Positions 1 through 5,538 are shown, counted from the first letter of the stretch. The stretch is 6,788 nucleotides of DNA from Atribacterota bacterium (GCA_030599445.1 JAUVOA010000083.1:1-6788); one strand, 5' to 3'. The notes: a model not told the origin generated them from the letters alone. Numbers and translations: made by a program.

Positions 1-4
1 TATG

Positions 5-46
5 AATTAGTTAGCTGGTTAGTTAGTTACTTAGTTAACTGGTTAG
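5..46 (-). repeat. Octamer array 1 (GTT orientation), left of the IVP-like gene
   Basis: Five consecutive 8-bp units in exact phase start at 5, 13, 21, 29 and 37, each ending in AGTT or GGTT (for example AGCTGGTT, AACTGGTT). This is the reverse complement of the AACYRRYT unit found in the other intergenic gaps. Read on the minus strand, its unit order matches the array at 643-690 except for one missing unit and one T/C change. The two arrays therefore form an imperfect inverted repeat around the gene at 93-512. The window starts at base 1, so the array may continue to the left. Confidence 0.8.
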
Positions 47-92
47 AAATTTGCAAAGAAATAAAGTAGAAATATAATGAAGGGAACTTCAT

Positions 93-512
93 ATGTCAAC
101 TGTAAAATCATTTGAAGAGCTGACTATTTGGCAGGAAGCGAGAGAACTTACTAATAGAATTTATATCTTATCTAAAAGATTCCCAAAAGAAGAATTATAT
201 GGTTTAACTTCGCAAACAAGAAGAGCTTCAGTTTCCATCATGTCCAATATTGCTGAAGGATTTAACAGAAGATCGACAAAAGAATTTATAAATTTTTTAA
301 TAATATCTCGAGCTTCGATATCCGAAGTACAAAACGATCTATACATTTCTTTAGACCTAAACTATATCAATAAAGAAGATTTCGAAACTATTTATAATCA
401 TGCACAGAAAATATCTATGTCAATTAATAAGTTAATTACTTATTTAAGATCACAAGTAAAAACTTACCCAAAAACAACAAAAATTAATGAACAAATTCAA
501 CAGTATCTTTAA
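93..512 (+). CDS. Four-helix-bundle protein, 23S rRNA intervening-sequence (S23/IVP) family
   Basis: This 139-residue protein has the family signature: FEELTIWQEAREL at residues 7-19, an aliphatic segment with RFPKEELYGLTSQ at 29-41, RRASVSIMSNIAEG at 43-56, and a helix with SRASISEVQNDL at 72-83 followed by YI. The family is known as small proteins encoded in intervening sequences of 23S rRNA genes, and related folds (Avd) accompany diversity-generating retroelements. The bundle forms basic oligomers thought to bind nucleic acid, but no enzymatic role is established. The usual length is about 115-125 residues, so the Lys/Thr/Gln tail after residue 121 is slightly long. The ATG is supported by AGGGA at 81-85, eight bases upstream. 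No rRNA sequence and no reverse transcriptase are visible nearby. Instead, the gene sits between inverted octamer arrays, which suggests a stand-alone, possibly mobile, cassette (inference). I am confident of the family and unsure of the function. Confidence 0.9.
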   Translation: MSTVKSFEELTIWQEARELTNRIYILSKRFPKEELYGLTSQTRRASVSIMSNIAEGFNRRSTKEFINFLIISRASISEVQNDLYISLDLNYINKEDFETIYNHAQKISMSINKLITYLRSQVKTYPKTTKINEQIQQYL

Positions 513-548
513 GTATTTTTAGTATTTTTTGGTTAGAAAATCTGGTGA

Positions 549-598
549 ACTAGCATTACCCCGCTAACTAGTTAATCCGGTTAACCAGCTAACCAAAT
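549..598 (+). repeat. Octamer array 2 (AAC orientation), degenerate
   Basis: AAC-oriented units begin at 566 (AACTAGTT), 574 (nine bases, one extra), 583 (AACCAGCT) and 591 (AACCAAAT). A decayed unit pair precedes them from 549. The phase slips by one base in places, so this copy is less regular than the others. It lies 36 bp after the stop of the IVP-like gene and 45 bp before the cleaner array at 643-690. Confidence 0.6.
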
Positions 599-642
599 TA
601 ATTGGTAAATTGTATTGTCTTATTTCTTGTATTTGTATTCTT

Positions 643-690
643 AACTAGCTAACCAGTTAACCAACTAACCAAGTAACTAACTAAACAGAC
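643..690 (+). repeat. Octamer array 3 (AAC orientation)
   Basis: Six units in perfect 8-bp phase start at 643, 651, 659, 667, 675 and 683, and the last is divergent (AAACAGAC). Consensus is AACYRRYT. Together with the array at 5-46 it makes an inverted repeat around the IVP-like gene. It also resembles the array at 2173-2212 in unit order, in its TTAAC entry preceded by a T-rich flank, and in its AAAYAGAY end. It ends seven bases before the ribosome-binding site of the DUF3084 gene. Confidence 0.85.
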
Positions 691-712
691 GACTGAAAGG
701 AGTCCAAAAGAC

Positions 713-1864
713 ATGTACAGTCTTATTTTAATATTTACAGTTATCATAATCAGTGGTTTAATAGCTTTTGTTGGTGACTGGGTAGGCCTTAAAATAGGCA
801 AAAAAAGAGTAACTATCTTTGGCTTGCGCCCACACTCTACAGCAATATTTATCACTATAATTAGTGGTATTTTAATTGCCATTATTACAGTAACCATACT
901 TGCTATCTCCTCTAATGATGTTAGAACCGCCCTATTCGGAATGGAAGAATTAAAGGAAAAACTTTTCAATTTATCCCGGGAAGTAGAGTTAAGAAATACC
1001 CAGCTATCCTTTACCAAAGAAGACCTAAAGGAAAAAACTACTCAATTACAGGAAATGGAAGAGAAATATCAGAAATTATCTGAAGATATAAAAAATAAAA
1101 CAGATCAATTAGAAGAATTATTGATAATTAGAGAAGGGTTGATAGAAGAAAAAGATAAACTGACTAAGGAAGTGGAAGAATTAAATGCTACTATTAAAGC
1201 TTTATATTCTGGAATTGCCTGGATTAGAGAGGGAGAGGTTATTTTGGGATCGGAAGAACAGATTGCGCTGACCATTATTCAAGGTCAAAGGCCGATTGAA
1301 GAAATAAAGAAAGAGTTATTTGACTTCCTGAACGAAGCTTCTAATAAAGTATTAGCCATGGGAGCCAAAAAAGATGAGCGAACCAATCAGGTATTTATTA
1401 TTTCCCAAGAAGAATTTGAAGATATAACACAAAAGATATATGATAGCGATAAAGAGATGATTGTAAGACTTTTATCTTCTATAAACGTGGTCAAAGGAGA
1501 ACCTATAGTAACACATTTTAAGATTTTAGAGAACAAATTACTCTTTAAAATAGATGAAGAAATCATTTCCGAGGAAATTGAAAGTTCAGAAGTATATAAT
1601 GAAGTGGAAAAAAAGCTTTTATCTCTTTTAAGAAAAGTGAATATTATTGCCGTGAAAGAAGGGATAATTCCTGATCCTAAAACAAGTTTTGTAGGGACTG
1701 TATCTGCCATTAATTTGTATGATACAATTAGGACTATAGTAGAATCAGGCACAACAATGAAAGTTACAGTAATCTCAATTTATGATACTTGGAGTACAGG
1801 GCCCCTAAGAGTGAGGATGGAAGCCAAACCCATTTCTTCGTCGAACCCCTTTGCTTCCGACTGA
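713..1864 (+). CDS. DUF3084-family membrane-anchored coiled-coil protein
   Basis: The 383-residue protein opens with a transmembrane helix (about residues 3-20). Next comes GDWVGLKIGKKRVTIFGLRP at 21-40 and HSTA at 41-44, then a second helix (about 45-66) and NDVRTALFGMEEL at 68-80. The FGLRPHSTA loop between two helices, followed by VRTALFGMEEL, is the hallmark of the DUF3084 family, known from cyanobacteria, Firmicutes and some deep-branching phyla and of unknown function. Residues about 78-162 are a Glu/Lys/Leu heptad-rich coiled coil. Residues 165-383 form a mixed alpha/beta C-terminal domain. The likely topology is an inner-membrane hairpin with the coiled coil and C-domain on one face. 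The start is supported by AAGGAG at 697-702, ten bases upstream. No terminator or partner gene follows directly, so it looks monocistronic. An envelope or structural role is only an inference. Confidence 0.88.
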   Translation: MYSLILIFTVIIISGLIAFVGDWVGLKIGKKRVTIFGLRPHSTAIFITIISGILIAIITVTILAISSNDVRTALFGMEELKEKLFNLSREVELRNTQLSFTKEDLKEKTTQLQEMEEKYQKLSEDIKNKTDQLEELLIIREGLIEEKDKLTKEVEELNATIKALYSGIAWIREGEVILGSEEQIALTIIQGQRPIEEIKKELFDFLNEASNKVLAMGAKKDERTNQVFIISQEEFEDITQKIYDSDKEMIVRLLSSINVVKGEPIVTHFKILENKLLFKIDEEIISEEIESSEVYNEVEKKLLSLLRKVNIIAVKEGIIPDPKTSFVGTVSAINLYDTIRTIVESGTTMKVTVISIYDTWSTGPLRVRMEAKPISSSNPFASD

Positions 1865-1920
1865 TATAAATTACAATATTAATCTCTTCTTTATTAGTAT
1901 ATTATAGTTATATCCTGACT

Positions 1921-2016
1921 GTAGGAGCACAATGAATTGTGCCCTTGTAGACAGGCGAGCCTGTTCCCCGTTTTCACGAGGACAGGCTCTGTGAACATGA
2001 GGAACGCATGTCCTAC
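1921..2016. repeat. REP-like palindrome cluster
   Basis: The segment is bounded by GTAGGA (1921-1926) and its complement TCCTAC (2011-2016). Inside are GCACAATGAATTGTGC (1927-1942), ACAGGCGAGCCTGT (1951-1964), and a longer-range pairing of the second palindrome's GCCTGTTCC arm with GGACAGGC around 1980-1987, one base bulged. It is more GC-rich than the surrounding sequence and has no open frame of note. The layout resembles repetitive extragenic palindromes or a small non-autonomous element. A role as a transcription end for the upstream gene is possible, but there is no T-tract. A genome-wide copy number would decide whether it is a REP family. Confidence 0.6.
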
Positions 2017-2043
2017 GGTTTTATCTTGTATTTTATATCTTGT

Positions 2044-2083
2044 AACTGGCCAACTGGGCAACAGGTAAAAAGGTTAACTAAAT
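2044..2083 (+). repeat. Degenerate octamer array 4a (AAC orientation)
   Basis: Units start at 2044 (AACTGGCC), 2052 (AACTGGGC), 2060 (AACAGGTA), 2068 (decayed) and 2076 (AACTAAAT), all in 8-bp phase. They are more G/C-substituted than the other arrays. ATCTTGTAAC occurs at 2037-2046 and again at 2085-2094, bracketing the array. Confidence 0.5.
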
Positions 2084-2089
2084 AATCTT

Positions 2090-2151
2090 GTAACCCGTAA
2101 CTCGAAACTTATCACTTATCACTATATTTTATTCTGGCTCCTGGCTACTGG
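2090..2151. repeat. Degenerate heptamer array
   Basis: Period-7 words run from 2090: GTAACCC, then GTAACTC, GAAACTT (2104), ATCACTT (2111) and ATCACTA (2118). A nine-base break follows, then CTGGCTC (2134), CTGGCTA (2141) and CTGG. Adjacent units differ by one or a few bases, so the word drifts along the array while the period is kept. Similar period-7 words occur at 5446-5459 and 5511-5538. Confidence 0.55.
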
Positions 2152-2172
2152 TTTTTATCTTTATATTTTCTT

Positions 2173-2212
2173 AACCAACTAACCAGTTAACCAACTAACT
2201 AACTAAATAGAT
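2173..2212 (+). repeat. Octamer array 4b (AAC orientation)
   Basis: Five in-phase units begin at 2173, 2181, 2189, 2197 and 2205, the last being AAATAGAT. Unit order equals that of the array at 643-690 apart from the loss of the AACCAAGT unit. The two arrays are in the same orientation, so they form direct repeats around the DUF3084 gene. The array ends 18 bp before the sigma70 promoter of the porin. Confidence 0.8.
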
Positions 2213-2230
2213 ACGAAATACAAAATTTAT

Positions 2231-2260
2231 TTGACATTACAATACATTAACAATTATAAT
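2231..2260 (+). promoter_or_regulatory. Sigma70-type promoter for the SLH porin
   Basis: A perfect -35 TTGACA at 2231-2236 and a perfect -10 TATAAT at 2255-2260 are separated by 18 bp, in an AT-rich context. The predicted transcription start near 2267 gives a leader of about 360 nt before the porin ATG, which is unusually long. No other plus-strand gene lies between. Confidence 0.8.
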
Positions 2261-2371
2261 AAAAGCAACAAAAATATAATACTATAACCGATTATTTGTA
2301 TAAAAAGTACCGTATAAAACATGAACTTAAGGAAATATTGAAAATTTTTTAAATTATTTTCAAAAAAAAGA

Positions 2372-2397
2372 AGGATTTTTAAATACTGATGTAGTAT
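2372..2397 (+). promoter_or_regulatory. SigmaH-like promoter for the SLH porin
   Basis: AGGATTT at 2372-2378, a 12-bp spacer and GTAGTAT at 2391-2397 match the Bacillus sigmaH layout (RnAGGAwWW, 11-12 bp, RnnGAATww) except for T in place of the first A of GAAT. The same 19-nt A-rich/AGGATTTTTA block, the same spacing and the same GTAT variant occur upstream of the lipoprotein on the minus strand (6036-6061). The predicted start is near 2404, which would place the dyad at 2417-2436 in the earliest transcribed region. Confidence 0.55.
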
Positions 2398-2416
2398 ATA
2401 TATGTGATATGAAAAA

Positions 2417-2436
2417 ATGATATACAAGTATATCAT
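2417..2436. promoter_or_regulatory. Perfect dyad, candidate operator in the porin leader
   Basis: A 9-bp inverted repeat around a central AA: ATGATATAC at 2417-2425 and GTATATCAT at 2428-2436. It lies just after the sigmaH-like promoter, where a dimeric repressor could block transcription. As RNA, the two-base loop makes a tight hairpin unlikely, so a protein-binding site is the better reading. No regulator gene is visible in the window. Confidence 0.4.
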
Positions 2437-2531
2437 CTCATGTTGGTTAAAGTAGGGAGAAAGGAGGTGAAAAAATACTTGGACCTGCTTTAATTCAAGT
2501 AAAGATGATATAAAAACCAGTTAGTAAGATA

Positions 2532-2585
2532 AAAGAGAACTTATTAATGAGGGAACTTTGGATACTCAATTAATAGTTTCTCTTT
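2532..2585 (+). promoter_or_regulatory. Long hairpin in the porin 5' leader
   Basis: AAAGAGAA (2532-2539) pairs with TTCTCTTT (2578-2585). Then C2540-G2576 pairs, and TATTAAT (2542-2548) pairs with ATTAATA (2569-2575), with T2541 and T2577 unpaired. The result is a stem of about 16 bp with a 20-nt loop at 2549-2568. No T-tract follows, so it is not a terminator. It ends 32 nt before the porin ribosome-binding site. A role in mRNA stability or translational control is plausible, as outer-membrane protein messages often carry protective 5' stems. Confidence 0.55.
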
Positions 2586-2629
2586 GATGTAAAACTGACT
2601 GGAAATTTAAAAAAACCAAGGAGAAAAAA

Positions 2630-4282
2630 ATGAAAAAATTAGTATTAGCATTAGTATTAGTTCTTGCTTTTTCTTTCACTGCATTAGCTAATCCGTTTGT
2701 AGACGTACCTTTAAATCATTGGGCATATGATTCAGTCCAAAGCTTAGCCGCAAAGGGTGTTATTGTTGGTTATCCTGATGGTACCTTTGGTGGAGCAAAA
2801 TCTCTAACCCGTTATGAATTTGCTGAAGCAACAGCTAAAGCATTGGCCTATGTTGAAGGCATGGGCTTTGCTGTCGCTGAAGATGTAGCAATATTAGAGA
2901 AATTAGCTATTGAATTTGCTGACGAATTAGCCAGTTTAGGAGTAACCGTAGCTGACTTAGAGGCTTCCTTAGGTGCACAATCAGAAGCAGTTGCAGCTTT
3001 AGAAGAAACAGTTGCCAAATTAGATACCTTCTTTGACCCGGTAGTCATTACTGGTGATATCAATGTTGAGTACAAAAAAGTTATTCTTCCGACAGTATCA
3101 CCTGCTACCCTTACCGATCAAACCGAGATTGGCATAGAAGCAGAGGTCAATGATACAACTACAGTCGGCATAGAAATGGAATTTGAAAATATACTCAATG
3201 AAAATGTTAACCTTGACGTTGACAGCTGGAGGTTCTGGTTAGAACATGATGGTCCAGATTTACACCTGTTGATTGATGAAATTGAACCGGATGACATAGG
3301 ATTAGGATTAATCTACGCCTTTGATACTTATCAAGAAGAATTTTGGGGTGTCTGGGCACAATGGATGTGGGATGCAGATGATTCAGATCTTGGAACATGG
3401 ACCCTATTTATGGATGTTGAAGAATTCTATATCTTAAATATTGGTTTTGAAGCCGGAGATGATGACATTCCTATTGGTGTTACAGCTTCCTATGATCCTT
3501 TAGCTATCGGTTATGCTGCTAGTGTTGACTTGTCCTTTGATATTGGAGACGAGGATGACACTACAGTAGCCATAGAGGCAGGTATGTTCTACGGTGCTAC
3601 TATGGCCTTTGCTGGCGTAGGATCATTGTCTGGTGAATATGATGACTTCAATTTGGATGTAGATGTTTATTACGTGCAACCAGGATTTGTTCCTACAAAT
3701 ACTGACTGGGATGATGATGAAATAGGAGTTGATCTAACCGTTGGATTCCCGCTTACCGATGAGGAAGATGATACCCAAATTGATGTTGAAGCAAGCTGGA
3801 ATTATGAGATGGATGCCGCTTTTGTAGCCAATGTAACCCATGAGATTGGTGCTGAATTAGCCTTTACTATGGATGCAGATACTGAAGAAGAAGCAATGAT
3901 AGGTGTCACTTATGATGTATTAACCGGTGGCATTGACTTGGAAGCTGAATATGTGAATCTGCCTTTGGGTGACGATTCTGAATTTGTTCTCAGTGCCCAT
4001 GCTGAATACGCGGTGGCGACTGGAGATTATATGGGTGTTGCAACTTTGGTTTATGCCTTCGAAGAAGATATGACTCTTCTCTTGGAAGCTCGTGTTGATA
4101 CCTATAGTGCATTTGCACCGTATAGTGCAGAAGTTAAGTTAGAATATGCAGTTGCTGAAAATACTGATATCTATGTTGGCTTCGAGTACAATGATTGGGA
4201 TGATGATATCAATGATTGGGATGAATACGCAATCGTTGGTACTGACAGTACTGTTACCGCTGGAGTCGATGTAACCTTCTAA
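2630..4282 (+). CDS. SLH-domain outer-membrane porin (OmpM/SomA-like)
   Basis: The 550-residue precursor has a clear signal peptide (residues 1-20, cleavage after ALA). One SLH domain follows at 22-72 (FVDVPLNHWAYDSVQSLAAK start, GYPDGTFGG, LTRYEFAEA end), then an Ala/Glu/Leu coiled coil at about 83-132. A long beta-rich domain of alternating aromatic/aliphatic strands runs from about 138 and ends in VDVTF. This order (SLH, coiled coil, barrel, terminal Phe) is that of OmpM of Negativicutes, cyanobacterial SLH porins and Thermotoga/Thermus outer-envelope proteins. The SLH domain tethers the outer membrane to cell-wall polymer while the trimeric barrel passes solutes. AAGGAG at 2618-2623 lies six bases before the ATG. 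The gene has two candidate promoters, a structured leader and its own terminator, as expected for a highly expressed single gene. Oddly, residues 151-550 contain only three Lys/Arg among very many Asp/Glu. Confidence 0.9.
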   Translation: MKKLVLALVLVLAFSFTALANPFVDVPLNHWAYDSVQSLAAKGVIVGYPDGTFGGAKSLTRYEFAEATAKALAYVEGMGFAVAEDVAILEKLAIEFADELASLGVTVADLEASLGAQSEAVAALEETVAKLDTFFDPVVITGDINVEYKKVILPTVSPATLTDQTEIGIEAEVNDTTTVGIEMEFENILNENVNLDVDSWRFWLEHDGPDLHLLIDEIEPDDIGLGLIYAFDTYQEEFWGVWAQWMWDADDSDLGTWTLFMDVEEFYILNIGFEAGDDDIPIGVTASYDPLAIGYAASVDLSFDIGDEDDTTVAIEAGMFYGATMAFAGVGSLSGEYDDFNLDVDVYYVQPGFVPTNTDWDDDEIGVDLTVGFPLTDEEDDTQIDVEASWNYEMDAAFVANVTHEIGAELAFTMDADTEEEAMIGVTYDVLTGGIDLEAEYVNLPLGDDSEFVLSAHAEYAVATGDYMGVATLVYAFEEDMTLLLEARVDTYSAFAPYSAEVKLEYAVAENTDIYVGFEYNDWDDDINDWDEYAIVGTDSTVTAGVDVTF

Positions 4283-4307
4283 TTGTAAAAACTTAGCGAA
4301 GTTCTAC

Positions 4308-4342
4308 AAAAACCCCCGGAATTTTTCCGGGGGTTTTTTTTT
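4308..4342 (+). terminator. Intrinsic terminator of the porin gene
   Basis: CCCCCGGAA (4313-4321) and TTCCGGGGG (4325-4333) form a 9-bp GC-rich stem with a TTT loop, extended by five flanking A-T pairs. A run of nine T follows at 4334-4342. It starts 26 bases after the porin stop and is the strongest terminator in the window. Confidence 0.95.
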
Positions 4343-4351
4343 GGAAAATAT

Positions 4352-4380
4352 TTGCGGAAATTAGAGAATCATATTATAAT
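4352..4380 (+). promoter_or_regulatory. Candidate sigma70 promoter for the exported protein gene
   Basis: A perfect -10 TATAAT at 4375-4380 lies 17 bp after a weak -35 TTGCGG (only TTG matches). It lies directly after the porin terminator, so the next gene needs its own promoter. Transcription would begin near 4387 and carry the whole inverted octamer pair into the leader RNA. Confidence 0.4.
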
Positions 4381-4382
4381 CT

Positions 4383-4489
4383 AATTAGTTATTTGGTTAG
4401 ATAGTTACTTGGTTAATTAGTTAGTAAATAAATTACAAATAAATTAAATAACTATTAAACCAACTAACTAATTAACTAGCTAACCAATA
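4383..4489. repeat. Inverted pair of octamer arrays with AT-rich spacer
   Basis: The left arm (4383-4422) has five GTT-oriented units starting at 4383, 4391, 4399, 4407 and 4415. The right arm (4458-4489) has four AAC-oriented units at 4458, 4466, 4474 and 4482. Both keep exact 8-bp phase. Reverse-complementing the right arm and laying it on left units 2-5 gives about 25 of 32 identical positions, and some differences are G-U compatible in RNA. A 35-nt A/T-only-like spacer separates the arms. The right arm ends 19 bases before the start codon at 4509. Confidence 0.75.
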
Positions 4490-4508
4490 AAAAGGCAGGT
4501 GTTCTTAG

Positions 4509-5441
4509 ATGATATTTAAAAAAGTATTTTCCTTTATATTGATAACAGCTTTTATCTTTACTTCAGTTTTAGCTCAATTTTACTGGGCGGCAGAGGTTTC
4601 TCAGGCGACCTTATTGGAAGATTTATCTCAGGTAGAAGTGGCTATTTATGGAATAGTTCAAGAAAAATCTTTGGTTGAACGAGTAGAATATTTAGAAAAA
4701 GAATTAGTGGGTAGGACTCTCCCCGGAACAATTACCAGCAGGGTAAAGCAATTAAAAGAATTTATAATTTCAGGAACCCCGGAAGACCCTTCCGTAATTT
4801 TTAAAATCAACGCTTCACAGTGGATATTAGAAGAAAAAATTACCTCTGAGCCTTTAATTATCAAGATAGAAAATTTAGAGAACGTATTATTTGCTAAAAT
4901 ATCGGATGACGTTTTAGCTATGAGGGCAGAAAATATTTTCAGTATTTGTTTTAAAGAAGGTAAACCTTTGATGGGAGAAGTGGTAATTCCTGCTGGCACC
5001 CTAGTTCCAATTCGTTTTTTAAGTACCTTAAGTTCTAAAAAAAGTAAAACAGGCGAAACATTTATTTTTCAAATAAGCGAGAATGTATTTTTAGATAATA
5101 AATTGATTATCCCCGTCAATTCTGAAGGAGTAGGTGAAATAACCAAAGCTAAGAAGGCTACCCTTTTATCTCGGCCAGGAAAATTAGAGATAGAATTTAA
5201 ATCAGTTTCAGCATTAGACGGAACTTCTCTTAGTTTAATATTAGGAGAAGAGGCAGAAGAAAAAAATAAGAGATTATATGTGGCAGTAGGGGCAGGAATT
5301 TTAGGATTAATTATCTTGAGTAGTCCTGTGGGATTAATTTTGGGAGCCTTAGTCCCGGGTAAAAATGTAAAAATAGAAGAGGGAACTGAAATGTTCCTAC
5401 AGGTTAAAAGTGATACCCTGGTGATAGTGTTGGTACAGTAA
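4509..5441 (+). CDS. Exported protein of unknown function with paired coiled-coil repeats
   Basis: This 310-residue protein starts with a signal peptide or anchor (Lys4-Lys5, hydrophobic 6-22, possible cleavage at VLA/QF). Two related segments of about 21 residues follow: IYGIVQEKSLVERVEYLEKE at 46-65 and VGRTLPGTITSRVKQLKEFI at 67-86. Both have a G-x3-5-S/T-hydrophobic-x-x-R-V-x-x-L pattern typical of short coiled-coil repeats in exported proteins. Residues about 155-245 form a beta-rich domain (IPAGTLVPIRFLSTLSSK, then TGETFIFQI and RPGKLEIEFKSVSALDGT). I recognise this type from uncharacterised exported proteins, but I cannot name it. A hydrophobic glycine-rich stretch (257-282) precedes a final KNVKIEEGTEMFLQV strand. 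It may be periplasmic with a membrane contact. The start is supported by a weak GCAGGTG at 4495-4501, seven bases upstream. No functional partner is obvious. Confidence 0.75.
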   Translation: MIFKKVFSFILITAFIFTSVLAQFYWAAEVSQATLLEDLSQVEVAIYGIVQEKSLVERVEYLEKELVGRTLPGTITSRVKQLKEFIISGTPEDPSVIFKINASQWILEEKITSEPLIIKIENLENVLFAKISDDVLAMRAENIFSICFKEGKPLMGEVVIPAGTLVPIRFLSTLSSKKSKTGETFIFQISENVFLDNKLIIPVNSEGVGEITKAKKATLLSRPGKLEIEFKSVSALDGTSLSLILGEEAEEKNKRLYVAVGAGILGLIILSSPVGLILGALVPGKNVKIEEGTEMFLQVKSDTLVIVLVQ

Positions 5442-5445
5442 AACA

Positions 5446-5538
5446 GTATCGCGTATCGCGTGAAGAAAATAGTAATGTATAATATGTAAAGACAGCCCTT
5501 GTGTCTGCCTGTGATGAGTGATCTGGAGTAAGTAACAA
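5446..5538. repeat. Heptamer words and a REP-like remnant
   Basis: GTATCGC is repeated in tandem at 5446-5452 and 5453-5459. After a spacer, AGACA (5490-5494) pairs with TGTCT (5502-5506) around GCCCTTG. The string GCCCTTGT here is also in the REP-like cluster near 1940. Then come period-7 words GTGATGA (5511), GTGATCT (5518), GGAGTAA (5525) and GTAACAA (5532). On the reverse strand these contain ATCAC words like those at 2111-2124, so this looks like a shorter, inverted relative of the 2090-2151 island. Confidence 0.4.

Noticed and set aside
51..78. TTGCAA with TATAAT (16-bp spacer) as the promoter of the IVP-like gene
   Set aside because: Transcription would start about 85, after or inside the ribosome-binding site and only about eight bases before the ATG. 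It is either leaderless or, more likely, a chance AT match.
93..512. Location inside a 23S rRNA gene, or a diversity-generating retroelement
   Set aside because: The flanks contain octamer repeats and protein genes, with no rRNA sequence, no reverse transcriptase and no template/variable repeat pair seen.
5..690. CRISPR array
   Set aside because: There are no spacers: the units are contiguous 8-mers, far too short, and no cas gene is present.
649..1752. Minus-strand frames inside the DUF3084 gene
   Set aside because: They are antisense shadows of a gene with clear family motifs and its own ribosome-binding site.
2338..2363. TTGAAAAT/ATTTTCAA hairpin as a terminator or attenuator between the two porin promoters
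   Set aside because: The stem is weak and AT-only apart from one G-C pair, and it is followed by A and not T on the plus strand.
2254..2436. Minus-strand 60-residue hydrophobic open frame
   Set aside because: It overlaps the porin promoters and dyad, its composition is what AT-rich DNA gives in this frame (Ile, Leu, Phe, Tyr), and no ribosome-binding site was seen.
2848..3398. Minus-strand frames inside the SLH porin gene
   Set aside because: Their low-complexity translations mirror the coding-strand codon pattern. There is no independent evidence for them.
4658..4999. Minus-strand 113-residue frame inside the exported-protein gene
   Set aside because: It is an antisense shadow, with no start signal and no recognisable motif.
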